Notes: generated by a model from the sequence alone, not told the origin. 13,583 nucleotides of DNA from Saprospiraceae bacterium (GCA_020528935.1 JAJDFU010000385.1:1-13583), one strand, 5' to 3'; positions 1 through 7,289 are shown, counted from the first letter of the stretch. Program-made: numbers and translations.

Positions 1-2087
1 AAATCTCCTTTCTCCTTTCCTGCGATGCCTGCCCTGGCTGGGTCTCTGCCCGGTTGGGTTGCCGGGCCCGGTCCGGCCAGGCCCTGCCGTAGGGGCATGT
101 CCGCCAGGTTGGACAGGATGGCGTACAACTCGGCGCTGGAAGCGCTATCTCCCTCTACGCCGCCGTAGCTCTGCTCGAAGACCAGGCGCACCGACAGGCT
201 CAGCGGCTTGTCTTGTCCGAACTGCTGGTGCAGATAGCCGGAGAGGATCATCACGCCCTTCGTGTGGATGGGGCCGCCCAGTTTGGCTTCCCGCTCGATG
301 TCGATCACGCCGTCCTTGCCCAGGCTCACGCTGGCCGTGATGCGGCTGGGCCGGCCAAAGGCGAAATCGCCGAGATCGATTACCGAAAGGCCGTTGAGCT
401 GGCCCACGGCCTCTCCCTGCAGCTGCACCCGGTACACCTGCTCGCGCAGGTGTTCTTTCACCTTCTCGTACAGCAGATCCGAGCGGTAGGTCTTCTCCTC
501 CACCGCCCGCTGCACGTCGGCTGCCTGTATGCCGTCCTGGCCTTTTTCGCGGGCGTAGTAATCCGCTTCGCGCAGCAGATCGGCCAGCTGATCGAGGCGG
601 GCGGTGAGCTTTTTCTGATGGTCGGCCATGCGATGGGCGTGCTCGAAGAGACGGGCAAGGGCCCCGTCGTCGGGCCGGAGCAGGCGCTCCTCCCCGCACA
701 GGCCGAAAAAATAGCCGCTGGCGTCCTGCAAGTGTCCGTCGGAAGCTTCCATGACATCATCAAATTCGGCCTTGACCTTGAAAAGCTTTTTGAAATCGTC
801 ATCCAGCAAATACAGCAGGCGAAACAGCCGATGCGGCCCCGTGAGAATGATCTGGATGTCCAGCGGAATGGGCTCGGGCTTCAGGCTGCGGGCGGTCATA
901 AGGCCCAGCTTTTCAGAGGGATCTTCGATCTCGATGCGCCGGTTGCGCAAGGAGCGCTTGAGGTGGTCCCAGGAAAAGGGCGCGCGCAGCAGCTCCTCCA
1001 ACGGCAGAATGAGATAGCCGCCGTTGGCCCGGTGCAGGGCGCCTTCCCGGATGAGGGTGAAATTGGTGACCAGGGTGCCCATGACGGACTCCCGCTCGAT
1101 CTTGCCAAAAAGGTTGGAATAGGTGGGATTGAGCTCCAGAACGATGGGCGCACTGCGGCAGGCCGCATTGTCCACCAGTACATTCACCTGGTAGCGCTGG
1201 CCCAGCTCGCTTTCTTCCAGGTGGGTTTGTTTCTCCTGATGGCTCTGGAGAAACAGCGAGAGGTGCTCCAGGATATCGTCGCGCATATCTTCCAGAAAGT
1301 CCGGTATTTCCGGCACCAGCTTGTACTTATCCATCAGGTCTTCCAGCAGGCCTTCGATGGCGTACAGCGCCACCTGCTCTTCCAGTTCCCGCATTTGCCG
1401 GATGATCTCTTTCTCCAGCTCGCGCGATTTGCGGACCGTTTCGTGCAGCATGCGCTGGATCTCGTCGCGCTTGCGCAGCAACTCGTCCTTTTCCGATTTG
1501 GAAAGGGCCTGGAATTGGTCCTCGGTATAGGGCTCGGTACCGCGCAGGGGGATCACCAGCAGCTCCATAGGCCCCTGCTTGATGGCGAAGTTTTCCTTTT
1601 TGGCATACTCGGAAACCTCCGCAAACAGCTCCTGCTGCTTATTGACCAGCGACTGCTGGAGTTCGTTCTGTTGTTTGGTGAACTCCTCGCTCTCGAAGGC
1701 CTTGACCAGGGCCCGGCTGGTGGAGGCGATGAAATGCTCTACATCCTGCTGGAAGGTTCGGGCCTGGCCCTTCGGCAGCCGCAGGGCATTGGGGCAGTAG
1801 GGATCCTTGAAATTGTTGACGTAGCACCAGTCCGGAGGTATGGGATCATCGGCCGTGAGGCCTTCGAGAAAGTGCTGGATAACGGATACCACCTCGTCGC
1901 CGTCCGGCGCCGAGACGTACACGTTAAAACCGGGCGCCCGGTTGCCCAGGCCGAACTGCAGGGCCTTGACGGCCCGGTCTTGTCCAATGATGGCCCGTTG
2001 CTTATGGGGAAAGGTTTTGGAAAAAGAGGCAAACAGAGAAGGTGAATAGGTTTTCCGGACCTGCTCCGGCTTCAGTGGGTCTTTCAT
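1..2087 (-). CDS. LonB/YcbZ-type Lon-family protease (AAA_32 + Lon proteolytic domain), C-terminus cut by window edge
   Basis: One open frame runs from ATG at 2087 to the left edge (695 codons visible; relatives are about 780-810 residues). The N-terminal part resembles the AAA_32-type domain of LonB-like proteases. A charged helical stretch, probably coiled coil, spans about residues 185-260. The family signatures NPTYSNLFGKIERE, GALHRANGGYLIL (about 349-361) and LGDFAFGRPSRITA follow. The Lon proteolytic motif EGDSASSAELY carries the likely nucleophile Ser648. Family members are cytoplasmic serine-lysine dyad proteases; the Lys would lie at or beyond the edge. The Walker A position reads SAPDGDEVVS (59-68), without the GK(T/S) signature, and the Walker B-like strand ends in PLEE, so ATP use is doubtful. 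An in-frame ATG at 2153 exists, but the 2087 start gives the usual N-terminus (MKDPLKPEQV). The last 74 bases depart sharply from the Lon consensus. Family assignment is firm; activity is not. Confidence 0.9.
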   Translation of the reverse strand, partial: MKDPLKPEQVRKTYSPSLFASFSKTFPHKQRAIIGQDRAVKALQFGLGNRAPGFNVYVSAPDGDEVVSVIQHFLEGLTADDPIPPDWCYVNNFKDPYCPNALRLPKGQARTFQQDVEHFIASTSRALVKAFESEEFTKQQNELQQSLVNKQQELFAEVSEYAKKENFAIKQGPMELLVIPLRGTEPYTEDQFQALSKSEKDELLRKRDEIQRMLHETVRKSRELEKEIIRQMRELEEQVALYAIEGLLEDLMDKYKLVPEIPDFLEDMRDDILEHLSLFLQSHQEKQTHLEESELGQRYQVNVLVDNAACRSAPIVLELNPTYSNLFGKIERESVMGTLVTNFTLIREGALHRANGGYLILPLEELLRAPFSWDHLKRSLRNRRIEIEDPSEKLGLMTARSLKPEPIPLDIQIILTGPHRLFRLLYLLDDDFKKLFKVKAEFDDVMEASDGHLQDASGYFFGLCGEERLLRPDDGALARLFEHAHRMADHQKKLTARLDQLADLLREADYYAREKGQDGIQAADVQRAVEEKTYRSDLLYEKVKEHLREQVYRVQLQGEAVGQLNGLSVIDLGDFAFGRPSRITASVSLGKDGVIDIEREAKLGGPIHTKGVMILSGYLHQQFGQDKPLSLSVRLVFEQSYGGVEGDSASSAELYAILSNLADMPLRQGLAGPGPATQPGRDPARAGIAGKEKGD

Positions 2088-2120
2088 AATGTGCTGGCAA
2101 GGGTTTTCCCCAAGATAATA

Positions 2121-2144
2121 GTTTGCGCCTGTGCACGGGCAAAC
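2121..2144. repeat. Small imperfect inverted repeat between the methyltransferase and Lon-like genes
   Basis: GTTTGC and GCAAAC flank a GC-rich centre, giving a 6-bp stem plus a possible bulged extension. It lies in the 107-base spacer, about 34 bases upstream of the Lon-like start on the minus strand. No T-run follows on either strand, so it is not a convincing intrinsic terminator. It could be a weak regulatory hairpin or chance. Confidence 0.25.
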
Positions 2145-2194
2145 CCAAAGCATTTTCGGCCGGGGCCAGCGTCATTTCTGTTCACCCGGCCGGT

Positions 2195-3856
2195 TCAGGC
2201 CAGCTTTTTGAGGTGCAGGATCCCCCAGTTCAGATAGCCCGCTCGTCCGCCTTCCACCCAATGGCCCAGGCCCTTTTCCATTTTGTCGATATAGGATGCC
2301 GAACAGCGCGATTTGAGGCTCGCCCGCTGCTTTCGCAACTCCTCCCGGACCCGGCTGTAATGCGTGGTGAGTTGGGCGGGCATTTCCTCTACCCGCTCCA
2401 GCCGGAAGCCCGAGCGGGAAGCCAGGTCCCGGTACAACCCCACGGATCCCATTTCCTTCAGGTGAATGCGTTCGTAAATGGGGGCCAACACCCCTTCCGG
2501 GCAGTCGTCGGACTGCATGGGGTCCGTAAAGAGGAAGGTACCCCCCGGCTTGAGTACCCGGCTGACTTCCCGGAACACCTGGTCTTTTTTCTCGCTGTGC
2601 AGCAGGGCGTCCTGCGACCACACCAGGTCGAAAGCCTCATCCGCATAGGGCAGATCTTCGAAATTTCCACCCTCCACCCGGATCCGGCCTTCCAGGCCGG
2701 CCTGCCGGTTCTTTTCCCGGTTGCGCTCGTTCTCGGTTTCGCTCAGGTTCAGGCAGGTAACCGCACATCCGAAGTGCGTGGCCAGGTAGCGGGCCGACCC
2801 GCCGTAGCCGGCCCCGATATCCAGCACGCGGGTCTCCGGGCCGATCGCCGGCAAAAGGGATGCCATAGTCGCAACGGTCCGCTGGCTGGCTTCCGAAATC
2901 GACTCGCCGGGGGCCTCGTAGATGCCGACGTGGATGTCCTCGCCGCCCCAGACGGTGTGGTAAAACGAATCGGCATCGCTGGAGTCGTAGTAGTTTTTGG
3001 TGGTGCTTACCAGATCGTCTTTCGGCATGACCCTCTGTTTGGATTTGTACTTTTTTTCTGCGATGTGGATATAAAAATCCGGATTCCGGGTGTGATGGGT
3101 TTCCTGAAAGTCACCGTAGGTGTCGATGTGCTGGAAGCCCACCTCGGTCAACAGGCGCTGTACGTAGTTGACGCGCAGCGGGAACATGTTCAGATGAAAG
3201 ACGGAGCGATCCGGGAACTCGTACCTGAACCGGGCCAGGCCCTCGTCGTAGTATTCCGGATTGGCCTTCACCTGTTCGCCGGCGTAGTAGTAGGTATGGC
3301 TGTTGTCGAACACCTCGTCGTCCAGGATGCTGTCGTAGTTGCGGTGGTCGAGGATCAGGATGCCGTCGTGGCGCAGGGCCGAATAGAATTCGGCTAGGGT
3401 CTTCCGGCGGTCGTTCTCCGAAAACAGGTGGGTAAAGGAGTTGCCCAGGCAGATGATGGCATCAAAGCGTCCGTGTACGTCGCGGTTCAGCCAGCGCCAG
3501 TCGGCCTGAATGGTCTTCAGGATATGGCCCCGTTGGCGGCCGTTCTCAAAGGCCTTGGCCAGCATCACCGGGCTGCCGTCGGCGCTCCACACCTCGAAGC
3601 CGTTCGTCAACAACTTGATCGAGTGGTAGCCCGTGCCGGTGGCTACGTCCAGTACTTTTCGCTTGTTGCGCTTTTTCAACTCGTCGATGAAAAAGGTACC
3701 CTCTCCGCGGCCCCGGGCCTCCCAGTCGATGAGCTCGTCCCACTTTTCCACGAATTGATGAACGTACTCCTCCTTGTACTTTTCCGTTTCCCGCACCTCC
3801 GCGGGCTTGTCGCCGTATTTTTGAGGGAGATCATACTTGTTCAGGATCGGATTCAT
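2195..3856 (-). CDS. Bifunctional glycine/sarcosine N-methyltransferase - sarcosine/dimethylglycine N-methyltransferase (glycine betaine synthesis)
   Basis: The 553-residue protein holds two complete class I SAM-dependent methyltransferase domains. Domain 1 (about 30-270) has motif I VLDVATGTGYHSI (68-80) and resembles glycine sarcosine N-methyltransferase, which takes glycine to sarcosine and dimethylglycine. Domain 2 (about 285-553) has motif I VLDIGAGYGGSARYLA (344-359), WSQDALLHS (413-421) and LKPGGTFLFTDPM, as in sarcosine dimethylglycine N-methyltransferase, which completes glycine betaine. Such fusions are known, for example in Actinopolyspora halophila; other halophiles encode two proteins. 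It is presumably cytoplasmic and uses three SAM per betaine. ATG at 3856 gives a plausible N-terminus (MNPILNKYDLPQKYG). The gene is 398 bases downstream of the mrp operon and 107 bases upstream of the Lon-like gene, all co-oriented. The family is clear; the substrate split between the domains is inferred from homology. Confidence 0.92.
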   Translation of the reverse strand: MNPILNKYDLPQKYGDKPAEVRETEKYKEEYVHQFVEKWDELIDWEARGRGEGTFFIDELKKRNKRKVLDVATGTGYHSIKLLTNGFEVWSADGSPVMLAKAFENGRQRGHILKTIQADWRWLNRDVHGRFDAIICLGNSFTHLFSENDRRKTLAEFYSALRHDGILILDHRNYDSILDDEVFDNSHTYYYAGEQVKANPEYYDEGLARFRYEFPDRSVFHLNMFPLRVNYVQRLLTEVGFQHIDTYGDFQETHHTRNPDFYIHIAEKKYKSKQRVMPKDDLVSTTKNYYDSSDADSFYHTVWGGEDIHVGIYEAPGESISEASQRTVATMASLLPAIGPETRVLDIGAGYGGSARYLATHFGCAVTCLNLSETENERNREKNRQAGLEGRIRVEGGNFEDLPYADEAFDLVWSQDALLHSEKKDQVFREVSRVLKPGGTFLFTDPMQSDDCPEGVLAPIYERIHLKEMGSVGLYRDLASRSGFRLERVEEMPAQLTTHYSRVREELRKQRASLKSRCSASYIDKMEKGLGHWVEGGRAGYLNWGILHLKKLA

Positions 3857-3996
3857 AGGCTCGCTTTTGATGGATCAGTTAAAGGGTCGGCTTCGAAGAG
3901 ACCTCGGATGACCGGCCGGCATGCACATCCGGAACAGCCCGGCCGCCGGCCCGGAGGTGAATTTCCTCCCCAATGCGCTTGCCTATAATATAGCGG

Positions 3997-4026
3997 ATAC
4001 CCGGCCCGCTTCCAAATGCCGGGTAT
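3997..4026. repeat. Inverted repeat 1: 9-bp perfect stem, 12-base loop
   Basis: ATACCCGGC (3997-4005) is exactly complementary to GCCGGGTAT (4018-4026). On the plus strand it is followed by TTCCTATTTGTT, which is somewhat T-rich like an intrinsic terminator, but no plus-strand gene lies upstream. On the minus strand, the direction of mrp and methyltransferase transcription, no T-run follows. It could be an RNA hairpin in the mrp 3' region or the methyltransferase leader. Confidence 0.5.
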
Positions 4027-4034
4027 TTCCTATT

Positions 4035-4063
4035 TGTTAACCCGAATTATTCACGGATTAACA
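4035..4063. repeat. Inverted repeat 2: 10-bp arms with one mismatch, 9-base loop
   Basis: TGTTAACCCG (4035-4044) pairs with CGGATTAACA (4054-4063), 9 of 10 positions matching, around an A+T-rich 9-base loop. An alternative, mutually exclusive pairing exists: ATTATTCA (4046-4053) with TGAATAAT (4064-4071). Such competing pairings also occur in attenuators, but here that is speculation. Confidence 0.45.
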
Positions 4064-4069
4064 TGAATA

Positions 4070-4123
4070 ATACCGTTTCAAGTATGAAATGACCCGGAAG
4101 TTATTTCATACTTGAAACCGTAT
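4070..4123. repeat. Inverted repeat 3: 21-bp arms with a single mismatch, 12-base loop
   Basis: The arms 4070-4090 and 4103-4123 are complementary at 20 of 21 positions; the only mismatch is C4074 against C4119. The perfect core has 16 pairs, based on GTTTCAAGTATGAAAT. The loop is GACCCGGAAGTT. This is the strongest secondary-structure signal in the window and lies about 130 bases beyond the mrpG stop. Possible roles are an mrp transcript terminator or 3' stabiliser, a dimeric operator, or a short mobile or repetitive palindrome. No strong T-run follows on the minus strand. Confidence 0.6.
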
Positions 4124-4253
4124 AATGACGATAAGTGGCTGAAAAGAAAGCCTTCAGGACTTGTGATCGAGCTGCATGGGAACCGCAAGCGATTGAGCTC
4201 CGATCGAGCTGGCCCGGGGCCTTAGATGGTCCGGGCTTCAGGGCGGAGTGGGT

Positions 4254-4613
4254 TTACGCTTTTCCCCCGGCCTCCTCCTCCTGCTCTTTCTCGTATTCCC
4301 TCAGCTCATCGAGCTTGGTCTTTTCCCAGAATTTCACCTGAGTGATCACGGCGGCGCGGGAAACAATGTGGGCGGCCAGGGGGGCGATCAGGAAAATAAA
4401 GAGGAGGATGGCAAAGATCTCGATAAAGACTATGGTATCGTTATAATGTATGCCGACGCCCAATAAAATGAGCAAAACCCCCAATACGACCGCTTTGGTA
4501 CTCGCCGAATTGCGGATGTAGAAATCGGGGAACCTGATCATGCCAATGGAGGCGATCAACATAAAAATGGAGCCGGCAAGGATGAAAACCGCACTAAGAA
4601 TATCCTGAATCAT
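4254..4613 (-). CDS. mrpG: Mrp-type Na+/H+ antiporter subunit G
   Basis: This 119-residue membrane protein of the PhaG/MnhG family is the last gene of the operon. It has three hydrophobic segments (about 4-24, 40-55, 60-85) and the family motif RFPDFYIRNSASTKA after the first one. Most relatives have a His-Ala pair where this protein has NS. A charged, Glu-rich tail follows. I chose ATG at 4613 over the ATG at 4655 because MIQDILSAVFILAG matches the usual MrpG N-terminus and reduces overlap with mrpF from 62 to 20 bases. MrpG is a small accessory subunit of the hetero-oligomeric complex that exchanges cytoplasmic Na+ for external H+. Confidence 0.9.
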   Translation of the reverse strand: MIQDILSAVFILAGSIFMLIASIGMIRFPDFYIRNSASTKAVVLGVLLILLGVGIHYNDTIVFIEIFAILLFIFLIAPLAAHIVSRAAVITQVKFWEKTKLDELREYEKEQEEEAGGKA

Positions 4614-4893
4614 CTCCTTGGTGTTTATGGCGTTTTTGAACGAGATAATAGGCAAAGGTCATCGTGCCCACAAAGGCTATCAACGACATGATCAAGGCTA
4701 CATTCAGATACGCTTTTTCTTCCGAGAGGACGGAATAGATCGCCAGAACGGCAAGCAGGTTTGCCGAGAATACATCCAGGGAGATGACCCGGTCGGGCAG
4801 GCTGGGCCCAATGATGAATCGAATCAGCGTCAACAGGGTGCTGATGCTGATCAGTACTATGGCGATATAGGCTGCAAGGGTAAATAGGCTCAT
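4594..4893 (-). CDS. mrpF: Mrp-type Na+/H+ antiporter subunit F
   Basis: This 99-residue protein has three predicted membrane helices and the MrpF/PhaF signature GPSLPDRVISLDVFSANLLA, with its conserved Asp residues (about 29-48). The C-terminus is short, basic and probably cytoplasmic. The start overlaps the mrpE stop as ATGA, a classic translational-coupling arrangement, and the 3' end overlaps mrpG. In other organisms MrpF is required for assembly and activity of the Mrp complex. The length is normal and nothing is truncated. Confidence 0.93.
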   Translation of the reverse strand: MSLFTLAAYIAIVLISISTLLTLIRFIIGPSLPDRVISLDVFSANLLAVLAIYSVLSEEKAYLNVALIMSLIAFVGTMTFAYYLVQKRHKHQGDDSGYS

Positions 4894-5396
4894 GCGTTCG
4901 ATCGGCTTCGGGTTATCTTAAGGATCTTTTTCTCGAATCCGTCCTTGATCTGCTGGCGCACTTTATCCGTATCCCCCGATTCTACATATACCTCATGGAC
5001 GTAGAGGGTTTTCCGATCCGCAGAGACATCGATGCTCAGGGTGCCGGGCGTCAAGGTGATAAAGTTTGCCAGCAGGGTAATCTCGAGCTCCGTTTCCGCC
5101 TCCAGGGGAATTGCCACCACGGCGGGCTGCATATGATCCTGCGGCGTGAGCACCTCGTAGGCAACCCGCAGGGAGGCGGCGACGAGTTCCTTGAGATAAA
5201 ACAGGACCAGGACGCCTATCTGCCGGGATTTGTAAAAGGCCGCTTCGTTGTAAAAGAACATGAGCAGCCACAACAGGGTGCTCCAGGCAACAAAGAGCAG
5301 CAGGGTCGTAAAACCGCTGGCCGGGATGCCGGGGTAAACGGCCTGGGTAAACCAGGTCATCAGCGTTGCGATCAGCAGGTTGAGCAGTATGATCAT
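4890..5396 (-). CDS. mrpE: Mrp-type Na+/H+ antiporter subunit E
   Basis: This 168-residue protein belongs to the MnhE/MrpE family. Two or three N-terminal membrane helices (about 1-50) and a hydrophobic re-entrant or membrane-near segment are followed by a soluble domain with the signature LLANFITLTPGTLSIDVS. The open frame extends upstream to 5522, but that extension lies inside the mrpD 3' end in another frame. ATG at 5396 gives the typical N-terminus MIILLNLLIATLMTW and begins 5 bases after the mrpD stop. The acidic and basic C-terminus ends in ITRSRSNA. MrpE is an accessory subunit that supports complex stability and full antiport activity in studied systems. Confidence 0.92.
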   Translation of the reverse strand: MIILLNLLIATLMTWFTQAVYPGIPASGFTTLLLFVAWSTLLWLLMFFYNEAAFYKSRQIGVLVLFYLKELVAASLRVAYEVLTPQDHMQPAVVAIPLEAETELEITLLANFITLTPGTLSIDVSADRKTLYVHEVYVESGDTDKVRQQIKDGFEKKILKITRSRSNA

Positions 5397-5401
5397 GGTG
5401 T

Positions 5402-6928
5402 TCAATTGTTGTTGTTGTTCAGGACCGCGTCGATATAGATCTGTGGATCCAATAATTGCTCGGCCGTTCTTTTTGACAGGGCGATCAGCGCCTCCGGATA
5501 AAAACTCAGAACAAGCGTACAAAGCGTCAGAAAGACCGACGAAAGGATAAGCAGATAATGCGACTTAAATAGGGTCCTGCTGTCGTATTTGAACTCGCCT
5601 TTGGCCTCGCCGGGCGCGGAGGACCAAAATACCGATACCCAGATCTTGCTCATGGAAAACAAGGTCAGAAGGCCCACCAATAGGGAAACGGCCACAATGA
5701 AGTAGCGGTTTGCTTCAAGCCCCGCCTTAGCCAGGATGAATTTGCCCCAAAAGCCGGAAAGCGGGGGAATGCCTGCCAGCGAAAAAGCCGAAATGGCGAA
5801 TAAGAGCGTGAGGTAGGGATACCGGTCGTAAACGCCTCCCAGCTTGCTGAGCAAATAGTGGCCCTGGGTCACCTTCACGATCCCGCTGATCAGAAAAAGG
5901 TTCGTCTTGACCAGTATGTGATGGACGATATAGAAAATCGAACCCGCTATGGCCAGGGGGGTAAACAGGGCCAGCCCCATGATCATGTATCCGATCTGGC
6001 TTACGATGTGAAAGGAAAGGATCTTTTTAAAATCGCGCTGAGCCAGAGCGCCCAGTACGCCGAAAAACATCGTGAGCCCCGCCAATACGAGCAGCAGGGA
6101 ATGCGTGGAGGGCAGATCATAGGTAAAGAGCAGGGTGAAGAAGCGCATAAGGGCATAGACCCCGACCTTGGTCAGCAAGCCGGCCATCAGGCCCACCACC
6201 GAAATGGGCGGCGTAGGATAGGAAGCGGGGAGCCAGGAAAAGAAGGGAAAGAGCGCCGCCTTGATGCCGAATCCCACCAGGAAAAAAACAGTGGCCAGGT
6301 TGATCAACTCCGGATCTGGATGCTGCGCGATAGCCTCCGAAAGATCGGCCATGTTGAGGGTGCCCGTCAATTTGTACAGGATCGCAATACCGGTGAGCAG
6401 AAAGCCGGAGGAGATAAAACTCAAGGTCACGTACTTGACCGAGCCTTCGAGTTGCCCCTGCCGGTTTCCCAGGACGATCAGCACAAAGGAGGCAACCAGC
6501 ATGACCTCAAACCAGACGTAAAGGTTGAAGACGTCGCCCGTCAAAAAAGAACCACAGACGCCAAACACCATGACGAGCAAAACCGGATAGAAACCGTTGC
6601 GCTTTCGCTCGGCCGAGATGTCCTGCAGCGAATACAGGATGATCGCAAAGGCGATGACGGCCGAAATCAGCACCATGATCGAGGCAAACAGGTCGGCAAC
6701 CAGGGTGATGCCGTAAGGAGCCGGCCAATTGCCGATCTGCACCACTTGGATGCCGTCTTGATATACGGCAAGAAATAGCCAGACAGCCGATAGCAGGTAG
6801 CCGGCAGCGGACGTCAGGGCGATGACGGCCTGAACTTTGGCGTACTTCCAAAAGAGAATGCAGAATATGAACGCAATAAGGAGAACCCAGAGCGGCAGAA
6901 GGATGAATGGAGTAAGGATATCGCTCAC
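5402..6928 (-). CDS. mrpD: Mrp-type Na+/H+ antiporter subunit D (NADH dehydrogenase ND4/NuoM-like)
   Basis: This 508-residue polytopic membrane protein is of the proton-antiporter (NuoL/M/N-like) family, with about 14 helices. Key channel residues are visible: Glu141 in NLYVWFEVMLVASF, Lys223 in VGFGIKAALFPFFSWLP and Lys254 in AGLLTKVGVYAL. Their spacing fits well-studied MrpD proteins. The start codon is GTG at 6928, 7 bases after the mrpC stop. The C-terminus ends in five Asn encoded by a short AAC/AAT run, just before mrpE. MrpD is one of the two large ion-translocating subunits. Confidence 0.95.
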   Translation of the reverse strand: MSDILTPFILLPLWVLLIAFIFCILFWKYAKVQAVIALTSAAGYLLSAVWLFLAVYQDGIQVVQIGNWPAPYGITLVADLFASIMVLISAVIAFAIILYSLQDISAERKRNGFYPVLLVMVFGVCGSFLTGDVFNLYVWFEVMLVASFVLIVLGNRQGQLEGSVKYVTLSFISSGFLLTGIAILYKLTGTLNMADLSEAIAQHPDPELINLATVFFLVGFGIKAALFPFFSWLPASYPTPPISVVGLMAGLLTKVGVYALMRFFTLLFTYDLPSTHSLLLVLAGLTMFFGVLGALAQRDFKKILSFHIVSQIGYMIMGLALFTPLAIAGSIFYIVHHILVKTNLFLISGIVKVTQGHYLLSKLGGVYDRYPYLTLLFAISAFSLAGIPPLSGFWGKFILAKAGLEANRYFIVAVSLLVGLLTLFSMSKIWVSVFWSSAPGEAKGEFKYDSRTLFKSHYLLILSSVFLTLCTLVLSFYPEALIALSKRTAEQLLDPQIYIDAVLNNNNN

Positions 6929-6935
6929 GTTGCTG

Positions 6936-7283
6936 TTATATGCGGTCTGTGGTGTTCAGGTCGTCCAGGTCTTCCGTGCCCACTTCCTCGTACACCTTTT
7001 TCAATAGGACAATTACGAACAACTGCACACCAATGCTGATGACGATAGCCGTCAGCGTCAGTGCCTGAGGAAGCGGATCGGCCAACCCTTCCACAGATGC
7101 CTCCTGCGGGGAAATGAGCGGAGGAGCATTTTTGGTGGTCCCTCCCACTGTGAAAAGGAAAAAGATCGTGGCATAACCAAAGAGGATGACCCCGATGATC
7201 AGCTTGAAAAAGCTCTTCTGCAGCATCAGAAAGAGACTGGCCGAAAATAAAATGCCGACGATCAGGGCTATAAGTAGATTCAT
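6936..7283 (-). CDS. mrpC: Mrp-type Na+/H+ antiporter subunit C (NuoK-like)
   Basis: This 115-residue protein has three membrane helices and is related to NuoK/MnhC. Signatures are the helix-1 stretch LLIALIVGILFSASLFLML, then KLIIGVILFGYATIFFLF, then the segment PLPQALTLTAIVISIGVQLFVIVLL, which is nearly invariant in the family. A loop of about 25 residues separates helices 2 and 3. The C-terminus is acidic. ATG at 7283 lies 6 bases after the mrpB stop. In the complex, MrpC packs beside MrpD/MrpA as NuoK does in complex I. Confidence 0.94.
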   Translation of the reverse strand: MNLLIALIVGILFSASLFLMLQKSFFKLIIGVILFGYATIFFLFTVGGTTKNAPPLISPQEASVEGLADPLPQALTLTAIVISIGVQLFVIVLLKKVYEEVGTEDLDDLNTTDRI

Positions 7284-7289
7284 GAGCGA

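Larger units (their letters stand above)
3857..4253. other. Gene-free spacer between mrpG and the betaine synthase, with nested inverted repeats
   Basis: No convincing gene lies in these 397 bases. The part nearest the methyltransferase (3857-3970) is GC-rich with short self-complementary runs, such as GGAGG-N7-CCTCC around 3953-3969. The middle (about 3985-4130) is markedly A+T-rich and contains three successive inverted repeats, listed separately. The part nearest mrpG has GATCGAGCTG twice, at 4165 and 4202, with a related GATTGAGCTC at 4191. The spacer should contain the end of the mrp transcript and the promoter of the methyltransferase gene. I found no good TAnnTTTG element for the latter and no recognisable riboswitch core. 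Confidence 0.7.

Noticed and set aside
213..2045. A 610-codon open frame on the plus strand
   Set aside because: It is exactly antisense, codon for codon, to the Lon-like protease, whose minus-strand translation carries strong family motifs. The plus-strand translation has no recognisable domain and arises from the G+C-rich codon usage.
2123..3397. A 424-codon open frame on the plus strand
   Set aside because: It is antisense to the methyltransferase gene, whose two SAM-binding domains are unmistakable. The plus-strand product has no family features.
4018..4040. A plus-strand intrinsic terminator formed by the 3997-4026 hairpin and following T-rich bases
   Set aside because: No plus-strand gene lies upstream to be terminated, and the T-run is interrupted. 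I list it only as an inverted repeat.
3857..4135. A glycine or SAM riboswitch before the betaine synthase
   Set aside because: The metabolic context invites it, but I could not find a conserved riboswitch core on the minus strand. The hairpins alone are not enough; a covariance-model search would decide.
5858..6778. A 306-codon plus-strand frame, and a similar 282-codon frame at 7997-8845
   Set aside because: Both lie antisense to mrpD and mrpA and yield charged, Gln/Asp/His-rich sequences typical of shadows of hydrophobic membrane genes.
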